DNA of 64,000 nucleotides from Calditrichota bacterium. Lineage in GTDB: Bacteria > Electryoneota > RPQS01. Location: positions 558,001 to 622,000 of the forward strand of contig JACJWA010000001.1 in assembly GCA_020637395.1 (NCBI GenBank). Direction: 5' to 3'. Both the position numbers and the translations under genes were made by a program. The notes below the pieces were generated by a model. It saw only the letters and a list, made by a program, of their open reading frames with translations. It made no database searches and was not told the origin of the DNA. Shown in pieces: positions 34,049 to 43,278 of the stretch. Position 1 is the first letter of the stretch. Every line of letters begins with the position of its first letter.

Positions 34049-35080
34049 ATGCAGAAGCGCGCATTGATCACCGGAATCACAGGGCAAGACGGAAGCTACC
34101 TTGCCGAGTTGCTTCTTGAAAAGGGCTATCAAGTGTTTGGCATGGTGCGGCGCTCCAGCACGGAGAATTTTGCCCGCATTGAGCACCTGCGCGACAAGCT
34201 GAACCTCGTGCAGGGTGACCTGCTTGATCCCACATCGCTTGAAAAGGTGCTGAAATCGTCACGACCTGACGAAATCTACAACCTTGCGGCGCAGAGCTTT
34301 GTGCCGGCTTCCTGGGAACAGCCGATCCTGACCGGTGAATTCACGGGCCTGGGTGTGGCACGCATGCTCGAAGCGATGCGCTCGGTTTGCCCGGACGCGC
34401 GTTTCTATCAGGCGTCTTCCTCCGAGATGTTCGGGAAAGTGCGCGAGGTGCCGCAGAGTGAGGTGACTCCGTTCTATCCGCGCAGCCCCTACGGCGTCGC
34501 CAAAGCATACGGTCACTACATCACCGTGAATGCGCGCGAGTCCTACAATCTCTTTGCCGTCAGCGGAATCCTGTTTAATCACGAGTCGCCGCGCCGCGGT
34601 CTTGAATTCGTTACGCGCAAAATCACGCGCGCAGCCGCGGGGATCAAACTTGGTCTCTTCGACAAACTCGAGTTGGGAAATCTCGATGCGCGCCGCGATT
34701 GGGGGTTTGCCGGAGACTACGTCTATGCCATGTGGCTGATGCTGCAGGCGAATGCTCCCGATGATTATGTGATCGCAACCGGCGCCACACACAGTGTGAA
34801 GGACTTTGTAAGCGCGGCCTTTCAAGTCGTAAATCTTGATCCCGAGGCGTGGGTAAAAATCCGCTCCGATCTGATTCGGCCCGCGGAAGTGGATCTGCTC
34901 GTTGGCGACGCAAGCAAAGCGCAGGCACAACTGAATTGGAAGCCCGAAACGGATTTCCATGGACTCGTGGAGCTGATGGTCAAGGCGGATTACAACGCGC
35001 TGCTGAAGGAAGTCCCGGCGGCTAAGCGCCCAGCGGTTTTCGCTCCCGCAACATCAACGAAGACTCCGCAACTCACGTAA
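34049..35080 (+). CDS. gmd: GDP-mannose 4,6-dehydratase
   Basis: Gmd converts GDP-mannose to GDP-4-keto-6-deoxymannose, the precursor of GDP-fucose, GDP-rhamnose, GDP-perosamine and related sugars. The 343-residue product has the NAD(P)-binding 'ITGITGQDGSYLAELLLEKG' (residues about 7-26), 'RRSS' binding residues, 'QASSSEMFG' (catalytic Ser/Glu) and YGVAK with Tyr and Lys, then 'GILFNHESPRRG', which is specific to Gmd. It opens the glycosylation island three bases after flgL. No GDP-sugar reductase or aminotransferase is in the window, so the final sugar is not known. Confidence 0.95.
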   Translation: MQKRALITGITGQDGSYLAELLLEKGYQVFGMVRRSSTENFARIEHLRDKLNLVQGDLLDPTSLEKVLKSSRPDEIYNLAAQSFVPASWEQPILTGEFTGLGVARMLEAMRSVCPDARFYQASSSEMFGKVREVPQSEVTPFYPRSPYGVAKAYGHYITVNARESYNLFAVSGILFNHESPRRGLEFVTRKITRAAAGIKLGLFDKLELGNLDARRDWGFAGDYVYAMWLMLQANAPDDYVIATGATHSVKDFVSAAFQVVNLDPEAWVKIRSDLIRPAEVDLLVGDASKAQAQLNWKPETDFHGLVELMVKADYNALLKEVPAAKRPAVFAPATSTKTPQLT

Positions 35081-35086
35081 GAGTCA

Positions 35087-37774
35087 ATGTCCGCTTCGAC
35101 GCACATACGGGATATCCTGCCGCAGCTTGCGCGAGACATTCAAGCTGCGCGGCACGAGCATGCGCTGCTGAAACGCTGGGCCGCGGCATTTCTTGCCGCC
35201 GAGCAAACAGATGATCCAAGGTGTCAACTCGCGCTCCTCAACGCAAGCTTTCCCGCTCCGGTTCAACATCCCGAGTGGTACGCGCATTTTGCAATGCTGG
35301 CGGAAGAGTTACAGAAGCATGAGCGTATCTCGCTATTGTCGGAAAGTGAAGTGGCACGACTCCAGACATTGCGTGCGCGTTTTGCTGCATTTGCAGGAGT
35401 CTTTCGCGCAACAGCGACTGCCACGAATCTATCTCCGTGGGTGCGCACTCGCGATGAGCTGCGAATCGGTATTGACATCCGTCCGCTTTCGATAGCCTCT
35501 TCACGCAATCGCGGCATCGGACGTTATCTGATCAACACCTTGACTTGGTTCTTGAAGCTACCCGGAAAACATCGCTTCATTCTGCTCGGCGATCGTCAGG
35601 CCATTGAGGACCAAGCGCTGCGCGAGATGTTTGCTTCTCCGCGCGTCGAGTTTCGAGAATTGGCAAGTGGATGTGACTCAGATCTTGACGTCTTCGTGGT
35701 TACTGATCCGTGTCCGATGCTGCAAGGGCGCCGAACGTCACAATTGCCGGTCACGCGTTGCGCGTGGATGTCCATAGTCTATGACTTTATTCCTCTTGAG
35801 TTCCCTGATCTATATCTGAGCTCGAACCCGGTATTAATGGACGAGTATCTGGAGAATATTGAGACACTTGGTCGCAAGTGTGCGGCGTTCTTCCCGATAT
35901 CGAAGTACGTCGGAGAGCAATGCGGCAGCATCCTTGGAGCCAATGAGGACAACGTGATTCCGCTGATGGGCGGCGTCGAACAATGCTTCTTAGACGCGAG
36001 CTCATCCGCTGCTCCCCGCAGCATCTCGGATCCTTACCTTTTGTACGTAGGCGGAGCGGATGCCCGAAAGAATCTCGTCGGCCTCGTCATGGCGTTTGAC
36101 ACCGCATTGCCAAAGCTGCCTGTTAATACCAAACTGGTCCTCGCCGGAGAAATGAACCGTGAGCGAGTTCAGGACCTGCTTCGTGGAGTGAAACTGGAGC
36201 ACCTTGCGAACTCCGTCATCGGACTTGGATCAGTTTCCGACGAAAAACTCATTGAACTCTATTCTAACGCTATCGCCACCGTGTTCGTTTCGCTGAGTGA
36301 AGGTCTTGGCCTTCCCGCCTTGGAAGCCATGGCCTGCGGCTGTCCGGTCGTCACCTCCAATGGTTCCGCGCTTGTGGAAACTGTAGGCGAAGATGCCATT
36401 CTTGTTGACCCGAGATCGGTCCCAAGCATCGCTGAAGGTATAGTCGAGGCCGCAACCAATCATGCCCTGCGTGAGAACTTGATTGCTCGCGGCAGGAAGC
36501 GTGCCGAATCGTGGAAGTGGGAAGACGTCGCACGCAGACTGCTTGAAGGCATAGAGTCACAAGTGTGTGAGGCTCCGCAATTGAAGCGCGAGCGGCGCCG
36601 AATGCGCGTTGCCATGCTCAATCGCGAGAATGTGTGGGATGCTCCCGGCGGCGATGGCCGCATCATGTTGCAGATGAAAGAAGCCGCTCAGCTACAGGAT
36701 GTCGAGATATTCTTTCCGAGCCGTGACGAGGATGTGGCTGGCGCAGATCTAATACACGCCGTGAACCTGACCCTGCCCGGAGTTATGCAGAAGAGCATGA
36801 CCTTGGCAAAAGCGTATCGCATTCCGCTTGTCGTGACCACTCTCTATGAAGACTGGCCGCAATATCTGAACGTATCGCATGCGGTCTTTGCGCTCTTTCA
36901 ACAGCACTTGTCAGGACGATTGCCATTTTCGGACCTCACGAAACGTTTTGCAAACCTCAGGGAAACCGTCTCCGGACCAAGACTATCTGGAACGAACGCC
37001 CTTGATGACGCCGCCCTGTTCCTGGCATGCGGAGAGTCGGAAGCACTTCGCCTATCTGCGGACTTCCCGCATCTTGAAGAACGTGTGCGAGTGCTTCCAT
37101 TTGCGGTCAATATCCCTCTGCCTGCGGAAGAACAGTCTCTTGCTGCCTTACGAGAACGCATGGGCGTAGAGCACTTTGTTCTTTCAATCGGGCGTCTGGA
37201 AACGCGCAAGAATCAGCTCATGCTGCTTGCCGCATTGCATGAGACGGACATTCCGATAGTCTTTGCCGCAGGCAGCTTCACACCTCAACCGGCCTATCGC
37301 GCTGCCGTTCATGCTTGGAAACGCAAAGCTCCGACCATGTTTGTAGAACGCTTGTCCTGGCCCGCTTTGAGCACTCTGATCAGAGCTTCTTCCGTGCATG
37401 TACTGCCAAGTTTCTACGAGCTTCCAGGACTGGTACATCTGGAATGCGCAAGCGCCGGCATTCCCATTGTCGCCTCAAACTGGGGTGCCCTTGAGGACTA
37501 TCTGCCCGCCGGAGCTTTTCACTGTTGCGAACCGGACAGCCCTGACTCCATTCGCGAGGCAGTGTTTGCCGCGCTGGCCCGCCCTGCGCCACAAATCACC
37601 GCGGATCTCGCATCATCATACAGTCTCGAAAGGTTGGCCGACGGCCTTGCAGACGCGTATGAAAAGGTCCTTTCAAGAACAACCTATAAGCATAACTCAA
37701 TTCGCAATGCGACTCGAGCGGAAGCTCTCGCCGCACTAACTGGAGGCTTGCATGCCCATGTTGACTCCCTCTGA
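35087..37774 (+). CDS. double glycosyltransferase, two GT4-type modules in one protein
   Basis: The 895-residue cytoplasmic protein carries a helical N-terminal region (about residues 1-125) and two GT-B modules of GT4 type. The first (about 127-490) has 'SSRNRGIGRYLINTLTWF' and the acid motif EGLGLPALE in 'EGLGLPALEAMACGCPVVTS'. The second (about 505-865) has 'ENVWDAPGGDGRIMLQMKEA' and ELPGLVHLE in 'FYELPGLVHLECASAGIPIV'. Both keep the E-x7-E nucleotide-sugar motif, so both may be active and add two successive sugars. It sits directly after gmd, so GDP-sugars are likely donors. The acceptor may be flagellin, but that is inferred from context. Confidence 0.88.
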   Translation: MSASTHIRDILPQLARDIQAARHEHALLKRWAAAFLAAEQTDDPRCQLALLNASFPAPVQHPEWYAHFAMLAEELQKHERISLLSESEVARLQTLRARFAAFAGVFRATATATNLSPWVRTRDELRIGIDIRPLSIASSRNRGIGRYLINTLTWFLKLPGKHRFILLGDRQAIEDQALREMFASPRVEFRELASGCDSDLDVFVVTDPCPMLQGRRTSQLPVTRCAWMSIVYDFIPLEFPDLYLSSNPVLMDEYLENIETLGRKCAAFFPISKYVGEQCGSILGANEDNVIPLMGGVEQCFLDASSSAAPRSISDPYLLYVGGADARKNLVGLVMAFDTALPKLPVNTKLVLAGEMNRERVQDLLRGVKLEHLANSVIGLGSVSDEKLIELYSNAIATVFVSLSEGLGLPALEAMACGCPVVTSNGSALVETVGEDAILVDPRSVPSIAEGIVEAATNHALRENLIARGRKRAESWKWEDVARRLLEGIESQVCEAPQLKRERRRMRVAMLNRENVWDAPGGDGRIMLQMKEAAQLQDVEIFFPSRDEDVAGADLIHAVNLTLPGVMQKSMTLAKAYRIPLVVTTLYEDWPQYLNVSHAVFALFQQHLSGRLPFSDLTKRFANLRETVSGPRLSGTNALDDAALFLACGESEALRLSADFPHLEERVRVLPFAVNIPLPAEEQSLAALRERMGVEHFVLSIGRLETRKNQLMLLAALHETDIPIVFAAGSFTPQPAYRAAVHAWKRKAPTMFVERLSWPALSTLIRASSVHVLPSFYELPGLVHLECASAGIPIVASNWGALEDYLPAGAFHCCEPDSPDSIREAVFAALARPAPQITADLASSYSLERLADGLADAYEKVLSRTTYKHNSIRNATRAEALAALTGGLHAHVDSL

Positions 37775-39299
37775 AAACAAAACTGTTTCCATTATCATTC
37801 CGGTGTTCAACCGAGCCGAGCTTACCGAGCGCTGCCTTGAGTCTATTGCCAACGCAGCAAATCGAGCGTCCTACGAAGTAATCGTCGTGGATAATGGTTC
37901 CACCGACGGCACCAAGCAGCTTCTGAGCGGCATCGAAGGTGATATCACAGTCATCACAAATCGCACGAATGAGGGATTCGCTGCGGCCTGCAATCGCGGA
38001 AGCAAACTGGCGTCCGCTGAGTGGCTGCTCTTCTTGAACAATGACACCGAAGTGTCGGATGGATATCTTGACCAATTGCTCAATTGTGCCTCCTCGCTTG
38101 AGTCGTGCGGCGCGGTTGGCGCGCGATTGCTTTATCCGTCCGGCAGAACACAGCATGCGGGGCTCGCTTTCAACAACGAATGCACTCCCTACCACATCTT
38201 TCAAAATTTCGAGGCGGATCATCCGTCCGTAACGGAGTCGCGCAAAATGTCCGCCGTGACTGCCGCGTGCATGCTGATTCACAGCGAACTCTTCGCTGAC
38301 TTCAACGGCTTCGACACTTCATTCGTAAATGGATTTGAGGATGTGGATCTCTGCCTCAAACTCAAACAGGCCGGTCGGACGAACTACTATTGCGGTACCA
38401 CAAACATCATTCACCACGAAGAGTCCTCCGAGGGGCGGAAGAATCACGATGGACCAAACCTTCGACTGTTTCAACAGCGCTGGAATCGTATGATTGAACA
38501 AGACGATGCTGGATACCTTGCCGCGCATGGACTGACCATCGAGTGGACGGCTACTGGTGGCACCTATAAGAAGCTTACCCATGAAGTTTCGTCTCTGACG
38601 CACGCGGAAAACGACTCCGCAGTTCTGCTCGATCTCGCGCAAAAGAAATACGTCGAAGGTCTGCATGAAGAAGCCGCCGCGCTACTTCAGCGCATCGTCT
38701 CTTCCCGGATGACCCTTGGCAAGGATGACGAGTTTGAATCCTGGCAACTGCTTGGCAACTGCATGACCCGTTTGAACCGCGCCATTGAGGCTGAACGCGC
38801 CTATCTGCATGCCGCCACCGCCAACTCCGAGTCGGAACGGCCTTTCCTCGGTCTCGGTTCGGTCGCCATGCTACAGGAAAACTGGACGGCCGCGCAGTAC
38901 GGCTTTCTTGCCGCGCTGTCCAAGAACCCAAACACGATGCGCGCCGAGTTCGGCCTTGGGGTAAGCTTGCTTGCCAGACAACAGCATGATGAAGCTCTTC
39001 CGCACTTCTCGCGAGTCGCAGAGTCAGATCCATCCAATGCGGACGCTGTCTTCTACCTTTACCGCGCGGCAATGGAGTCTAATCGTCCGCACCTTGCCAT
39101 CGGCGCGTTGTCCCGCTATCTGGAGTCAAAGCCGGACGACGCGGAGTTCTGGTTCCATTTGTCAGGCGCGTTGTGGAAGAGCGGTTCGCAGGATGATGCG
39201 CTGTCCGCTTGCAAGAAGGTACTTGAGCTGAATCCTGATCACGGTCAGGCGAAGCAGACTCTTGAATACATGAGCTCGCATTGCCTCGCGAATGCCTGA
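37752..39299 (+). CDS. GT2 glycosyltransferase fused to TPR-like repeats
   Basis: The 515-residue protein has an N-terminal GT-A module (about residues 8-260): 'VSIIIPVFNRAELTERCLES', 'VVDNGSTDGTKQLL', the DXD-like 'LLFLNNDTEVSDG' and 'FDTSFVNGFEDVDLCLKLKQ'. This is the rhamnosyltransferase-like GT2 type. The C-terminal 230 residues form several TPR-like repeats ('AIEAERAYLHAATANSESER', 'AEFGLGVSLLARQQHDEALP'), which probably bind protein acceptor or partner. The start overlaps the preceding gene by 23 bases and has GGAGG nearby. Such TPR fusions are common in protein O-glycosylation. Confidence 0.88.
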   Translation: MPMLTPSENKTVSIIIPVFNRAELTERCLESIANAANRASYEVIVVDNGSTDGTKQLLSGIEGDITVITNRTNEGFAAACNRGSKLASAEWLLFLNNDTEVSDGYLDQLLNCASSLESCGAVGARLLYPSGRTQHAGLAFNNECTPYHIFQNFEADHPSVTESRKMSAVTAACMLIHSELFADFNGFDTSFVNGFEDVDLCLKLKQAGRTNYYCGTTNIIHHEESSEGRKNHDGPNLRLFQQRWNRMIEQDDAGYLAAHGLTIEWTATGGTYKKLTHEVSSLTHAENDSAVLLDLAQKKYVEGLHEEAAALLQRIVSSRMTLGKDDEFESWQLLGNCMTRLNRAIEAERAYLHAATANSESERPFLGLGSVAMLQENWTAAQYGFLAALSKNPNTMRAEFGLGVSLLARQQHDEALPHFSRVAESDPSNADAVFYLYRAAMESNRPHLAIGALSRYLESKPDDAEFWFHLSGALWKSGSQDDALSACKKVLELNPDHGQAKQTLEYMSSHCLANA

Positions 39300-42129
39300 T
39301 TTTGTTGTCGTACAGCTCGCGCGTCTGGGAGATCTTCTGCAGACCCGCCCATTGCTTCAGACACTCAGAGAGTCTGACGCTGAAGCGCGAGTGTGGCTGA
39401 TCTACGATGACAGATACAATGATCTTGTGAGACGATTTCCGGAAGTGACCGGTCACATCCCGATCTCGATTGGTTCACTCGTTGCAAACTCCCGGATGGA
39501 TACGAATCTGCCTGAGGCCATTCGATATCTTTCGGAGCTTCTCCGCGGATTGCCGGTGGCGGAATGCCTCTACAATCTGACGAACCATACGGCGGCGCAG
39601 AGACTTGCAGGACTTGTTCCCGCAGCCCAACGTACCGGTTATGGCTTTCTAGAGTCGGAAACGCTCTCAGCACGAATGTGGAATCAGCCGGATGATGTTG
39701 AGCCCACGCATGCCGAACCCGTGCATGTTGCAGACATCTGGAAGTCTCTTGCGGGAAAAGAAAGAAGAAGCGCGGACTATTGCCCCCTGGTATCACTTGC
39801 AGACTCACGCACACGCAGCAGAACCGTGTTGATTGCGGACGCGGGATCTCCCGAACGCAGTCTCACACGGCAGACTCTTCAACGCATTGTTTGCGCACTT
39901 AGGAGCGCTGGTGAAAGCGAGATTATTCTGATCGGCGCGCGGTCTGCCGCAAGTTCGATTGAGGGCGCAAACGACCTGCGTGGCAAAACGAATCTGAATG
40001 AGCTTGTGAAGCTTCTCGAAAGCGCTCAAAATGCCATCGGTCCGGACACGGGCGCACTTCATCTCGCTGCGGCACTGGGCTGCAGAACCCTCGGGTTGTA
40101 TTTCGCAGGTGCTGATCCGCGTCGGACAGGTCCATATACAAAGGAAACCGTCTGTTTGCATTGGTCGCATGATGACAGGCTCTTGACTGACTCGCATTTT
40201 CTTGATTTGCTCGCAGGGTGGCTCTCGGTGAAAAAGATACGTACACAAGACGGTGTGTCCGTGCTTCTTCCGGAATTTCGCGGGACACAATTGCACTTCG
40301 AGAAGCAAACTACATGCGCTCTTGAAGGTGCTGATCGTGCAGAAGGTGTATCCGTAGTGATCTCGGAGCGAGGTCAGGTTCACTACACTGACATACTGCT
40401 TGCGATTCTCGAAGAAGCGGTTCTTGAATTTGAGTACGAAGTCATTGTTGTCAGCAGCGGCCTCTCCGCCGCGGATGTAAAACATGCCAGCAGTCGCTCG
40501 CGTGTTTCCCCTGTGATCTCGACGCGACCGTTGAGTTTTGCCGAGGCGAACAATACCGGAGCGAAGGCAGCTAAGATGAACTGGCTGCTTCTTCTGAATG
40601 ATGATTGCGAGCCGACGGCCCAAACATTGAATAACCTCTATCATCGCCGGCGAACCCAGAAGGTTGTCGCACCCCGTCTCACCTACTGGGATGGAGTTTC
40701 TCAGTCCGAGGGTATTTACCTTTCTGAAGGCGGACTTGTGGAGAAGAGCGCGCTGTCAGACTCACTCCTGCATGGTGAACCTGTCGCAATTAGCGCGGCG
40801 GCGATGCTCATCAAAAAGTCAGACTTCGATCTTCTGAACGGCTTTGATACCAGTTTTGTCAACGGCTACGAGGACATAGATCTTTGCCTGCGAGCGGGAG
40901 AGCACAACATCGGAGTCGAGGTAGACACGCACTCGCTCACGCACTTTCGTGGATCATCGCCCGGACGATTCGATCGCGACTATGACAATGAAAGTCTCTT
41001 GTTTCGCCGCTGGCCCAAGGTTCGCCCCAAAGATAGTGGGAAGAGCAAGCGCCAGCCCCCGAATGTGCCGCTGCTCTTGATTTCCGACTGTGCAGAAGCA
41101 GAAGCGGGACCTTGCTTGCGGTGGTCGGCGCCATTGCAGAGGTGTGGACTGAAAGTGAACAGGGACTTTGGCTGGTTTGACACCACGGAGAGATCTCCTG
41201 TTGAGTTGGCGCAAGCGCTTCGCAGTGCGGAACATGCTCTGGTCTTCCGTTCCGTCGGGACGACGGAGCATTTTGCTGAGCTAAAAGGGTGGAAGTTCGA
41301 ACAGCAGGGCACGTTGCTCTTCGATTGCGATGATCTGCTCATCGGGCGATTCAGGCCGGGCAGTCCGCGTGCCAATGAGCGGTCACACTACGAGAGCCTT
41401 GTAAGACAAGTGCTGGACATCTCAGACATCATCGTTGCACCGTCCATGCGGCTTCATAATCTGCATCAGACTCGTCCGCAGTCCCGATACGTGATAGAGA
41501 CTGTACCGATTTCGGAGCATTTCACCCCGGCAAAACGCGGGCTCGATCAGGGCACATTTCGGATCGGATTCGCCGCAGGCAGTGCGCACTTAACCGACCT
41601 TGCGATGATTGCACCGGAGATTGAGCGCATCCTGAACGACTTTCCTAATGTGATGTTTTACTGGTGGGGGACGACCCCACCGATGTTTGCATTTCATCCG
41701 CAAGTGCGACGTGGCGGAACATGGTTGAAGAACTACGTACAGCATCTGACGCGGCTGCATCGCGCGCCTATTGATCTGTGGCTTGTGCCCTTGGCGGATT
41801 CGATTCACAACTCTCTTCGCTCTCCGGTCAAAGTGTTTGAGCATATCGGCAGCGGACAACGTGCGCTATTCTCAAACGTGACACCATACAATGACACTAT
41901 CTCAGATGCTCAGGAAGTTCTTGTGGACAATCGCCCGGGACACTGGTACAGCGCAATTCGAAACGCAATTGAGATGCGAGACCATTCTGTTGAGTCCGCA
42001 GAACTGAAGACACTGCGTGCGTCCCTGGTAACGAGGTCTACAGAGTTGACTCCGTATAGGTCACTGCTCAGATCTTTGGGAGTTAAGAGAAGCGAAGTCG
42101 CAGAGGATACCCTGCTATGTCCCGCATAG
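39292..42129 (+). CDS. triple glycosyltransferase fusion: GT9 + GT2 + GT-B-like
   Basis: This 945-residue protein joins three glycosyltransferase-like modules. Residues 1 to about 320 are GT9 heptosyltransferase-like ('VVQLARLGDLLQTRPLLQTL' and 'IGPDTGALHLAAALGCRTLG'). Residues about 345-560 are a GT2-like module without its usual opening, with 'NWLLLLNDDCEPTAQTLNNL' and 'FDTSFVNGYEDIDLCLRAGE'. Residues about 600-940 are GT-B-like ('FRIGFAAGSAHLTDLAMIAP', 'NSLRSPVKVFEHIGSGQRAL'). It overlaps genes on both sides. The GT2 block shares wording with the preceding gene, and the GT9 block with the gene at 44583, so fusion after duplication is likely. The number of active sites is untested. Confidence 0.82.
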   Translation: MPDFVVVQLARLGDLLQTRPLLQTLRESDAEARVWLIYDDRYNDLVRRFPEVTGHIPISIGSLVANSRMDTNLPEAIRYLSELLRGLPVAECLYNLTNHTAAQRLAGLVPAAQRTGYGFLESETLSARMWNQPDDVEPTHAEPVHVADIWKSLAGKERRSADYCPLVSLADSRTRSRTVLIADAGSPERSLTRQTLQRIVCALRSAGESEIILIGARSAASSIEGANDLRGKTNLNELVKLLESAQNAIGPDTGALHLAAALGCRTLGLYFAGADPRRTGPYTKETVCLHWSHDDRLLTDSHFLDLLAGWLSVKKIRTQDGVSVLLPEFRGTQLHFEKQTTCALEGADRAEGVSVVISERGQVHYTDILLAILEEAVLEFEYEVIVVSSGLSAADVKHASSRSRVSPVISTRPLSFAEANNTGAKAAKMNWLLLLNDDCEPTAQTLNNLYHRRRTQKVVAPRLTYWDGVSQSEGIYLSEGGLVEKSALSDSLLHGEPVAISAAAMLIKKSDFDLLNGFDTSFVNGYEDIDLCLRAGEHNIGVEVDTHSLTHFRGSSPGRFDRDYDNESLLFRRWPKVRPKDSGKSKRQPPNVPLLLISDCAEAEAGPCLRWSAPLQRCGLKVNRDFGWFDTTERSPVELAQALRSAEHALVFRSVGTTEHFAELKGWKFEQQGTLLFDCDDLLIGRFRPGSPRANERSHYESLVRQVLDISDIIVAPSMRLHNLHQTRPQSRYVIETVPISEHFTPAKRGLDQGTFRIGFAAGSAHLTDLAMIAPEIERILNDFPNVMFYWWGTTPPMFAFHPQVRRGGTWLKNYVQHLTRLHRAPIDLWLVPLADSIHNSLRSPVKVFEHIGSGQRALFSNVTPYNDTISDAQEVLVDNRPGHWYSAIRNAIEMRDHSVESAELKTLRASLVTRSTELTPYRSLLRSLGVKRSEVAEDTLLCPA

Positions 42130-43277
42130 GCGCGTTCGAGTCATTTGTCTCACGGTCGGGTGTCTTGAGCGCCAGGCACTGCGATACTGGCATTCTGCTG
42201 CACAGCGGAGTTGATCCTCTTCGAGAAGCTCAACTTGTCGCGGAGCAACTTCATGGAAAGTACAGAGGTGTGACTCTTATTGGAAGTGGTTTGGGATACC
42301 TCCCAACGGCGCTGGCCCACCTCGGCGTGCGCGTTGAAGCGTATGAAGTCTTCTCTGGCGTTGCCGATCTGGCAATGTCTTGCACAGGTTTCTCTTCAAA
42401 GATGCTTGAAAGCAGTGACCAGATTAGCAAGGTTTTAGTGACAACCACCGCAGTTCATGGTGTGGTCGTGTCGCCATATGTCTCCTCGCTTGTAAATGAG
42501 CTTCCCACAGTGATAAAACAAAGAATTGAACACTCACATGTGATGTCTAATTCACGCCCTGCATATTCAGAGCTCATCTCTGCCAACATGGTTGAAAACA
42601 AGCCGCGCCTCAGTGGACTGCCGGCGCTTGAGATTGACTCTCTTCGCACTACTATGCCTACAGCAGTCATCGGTGCGGGACCGAGTCTGACTCCTTGTGC
42701 GGGCAGCCTCAAGTCATATCGTGAAGAGCTCTTCGTGATCGCCGCGAGTGGTGCGGTGCCGAGCCTGTTGCGATACGGAGTAATCCCCGATCTCGCGGTG
42801 GCCATGGAAGCAAAACCGGAGTCCGCTGCGGATATCGAGGACTTGCCTGACGAATCCTTGATAGTAGTTTTCCCCTGGACCGCGCCGAAGGTGATGAGGT
42901 CGGGTCGCAGCAATATGGTTGTTGCTGACGAGAAACTTGAGCTCCGCACGTCCGGAGGAAGCACGGCTCTTGCGGCAGCGGATCTTGCCACGCGATTGAC
43001 CACCCAAGAAGTTTATCTGCTCGGAATGGATTTGAGCGATCAGCTGGGAACGTATGCCCATGGTGCGCTTCGAGAAGAGCGACACGTCTCAATGAATGCG
43101 GCAAAGTGGAGCGTGATGCGAGCCGCGTTCGATTCTTGGGTGAGCTCATTGGGATATCGCAAGATCTTTCATGTACTCCAGGGGACTGTTGCACCACTCA
43201 ACGGCACAACCGTGTTGTCCCCGCAAGAGTTTCACGCACAACTGCTTCCTCTCCGAGAAGCGATAACGACAGCATGA
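42117..43277 (+). CDS. Maf/DUF115-like motility accessory glycosyltransferase
   Basis: Maf proteins transfer nonulosonic acid or related sugars to flagellin before export. The 386-residue product has 'VTLIGSGLGYLPTALAHLGV' (residues about 56-75) and the family core 'MPTAVIGAGPSLTPCAGSLK' with 'ASGAVPSLLRYGVIPDLAVA', which is characteristic of the MAF_flag10/DUF115 domain. It is shorter than Campylobacter or Aeromonas Maf (often 400-650 residues). It overlaps the upstream gene by 13 bases. No nonulosonic acid biosynthesis genes are in the window. This gene is the strongest single reason to link the island to flagellin. Confidence 0.8.
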   Translation: MSRIGAFESFVSRSGVLSARHCDTGILLHSGVDPLREAQLVAEQLHGKYRGVTLIGSGLGYLPTALAHLGVRVEAYEVFSGVADLAMSCTGFSSKMLESSDQISKVLVTTTAVHGVVVSPYVSSLVNELPTVIKQRIEHSHVMSNSRPAYSELISANMVENKPRLSGLPALEIDSLRTTMPTAVIGAGPSLTPCAGSLKSYREELFVIAASGAVPSLLRYGVIPDLAVAMEAKPESAADIEDLPDESLIVVFPWTAPKVMRSGRSNMVVADEKLELRTSGGSTALAAADLATRLTTQEVYLLGMDLSDQLGTYAHGALREERHVSMNAAKWSVMRAAFDSWVSSLGYRKIFHVLQGTVAPLNGTTVLSPQEFHAQLLPLREAITTA

Positions 43278-43278
43278 G

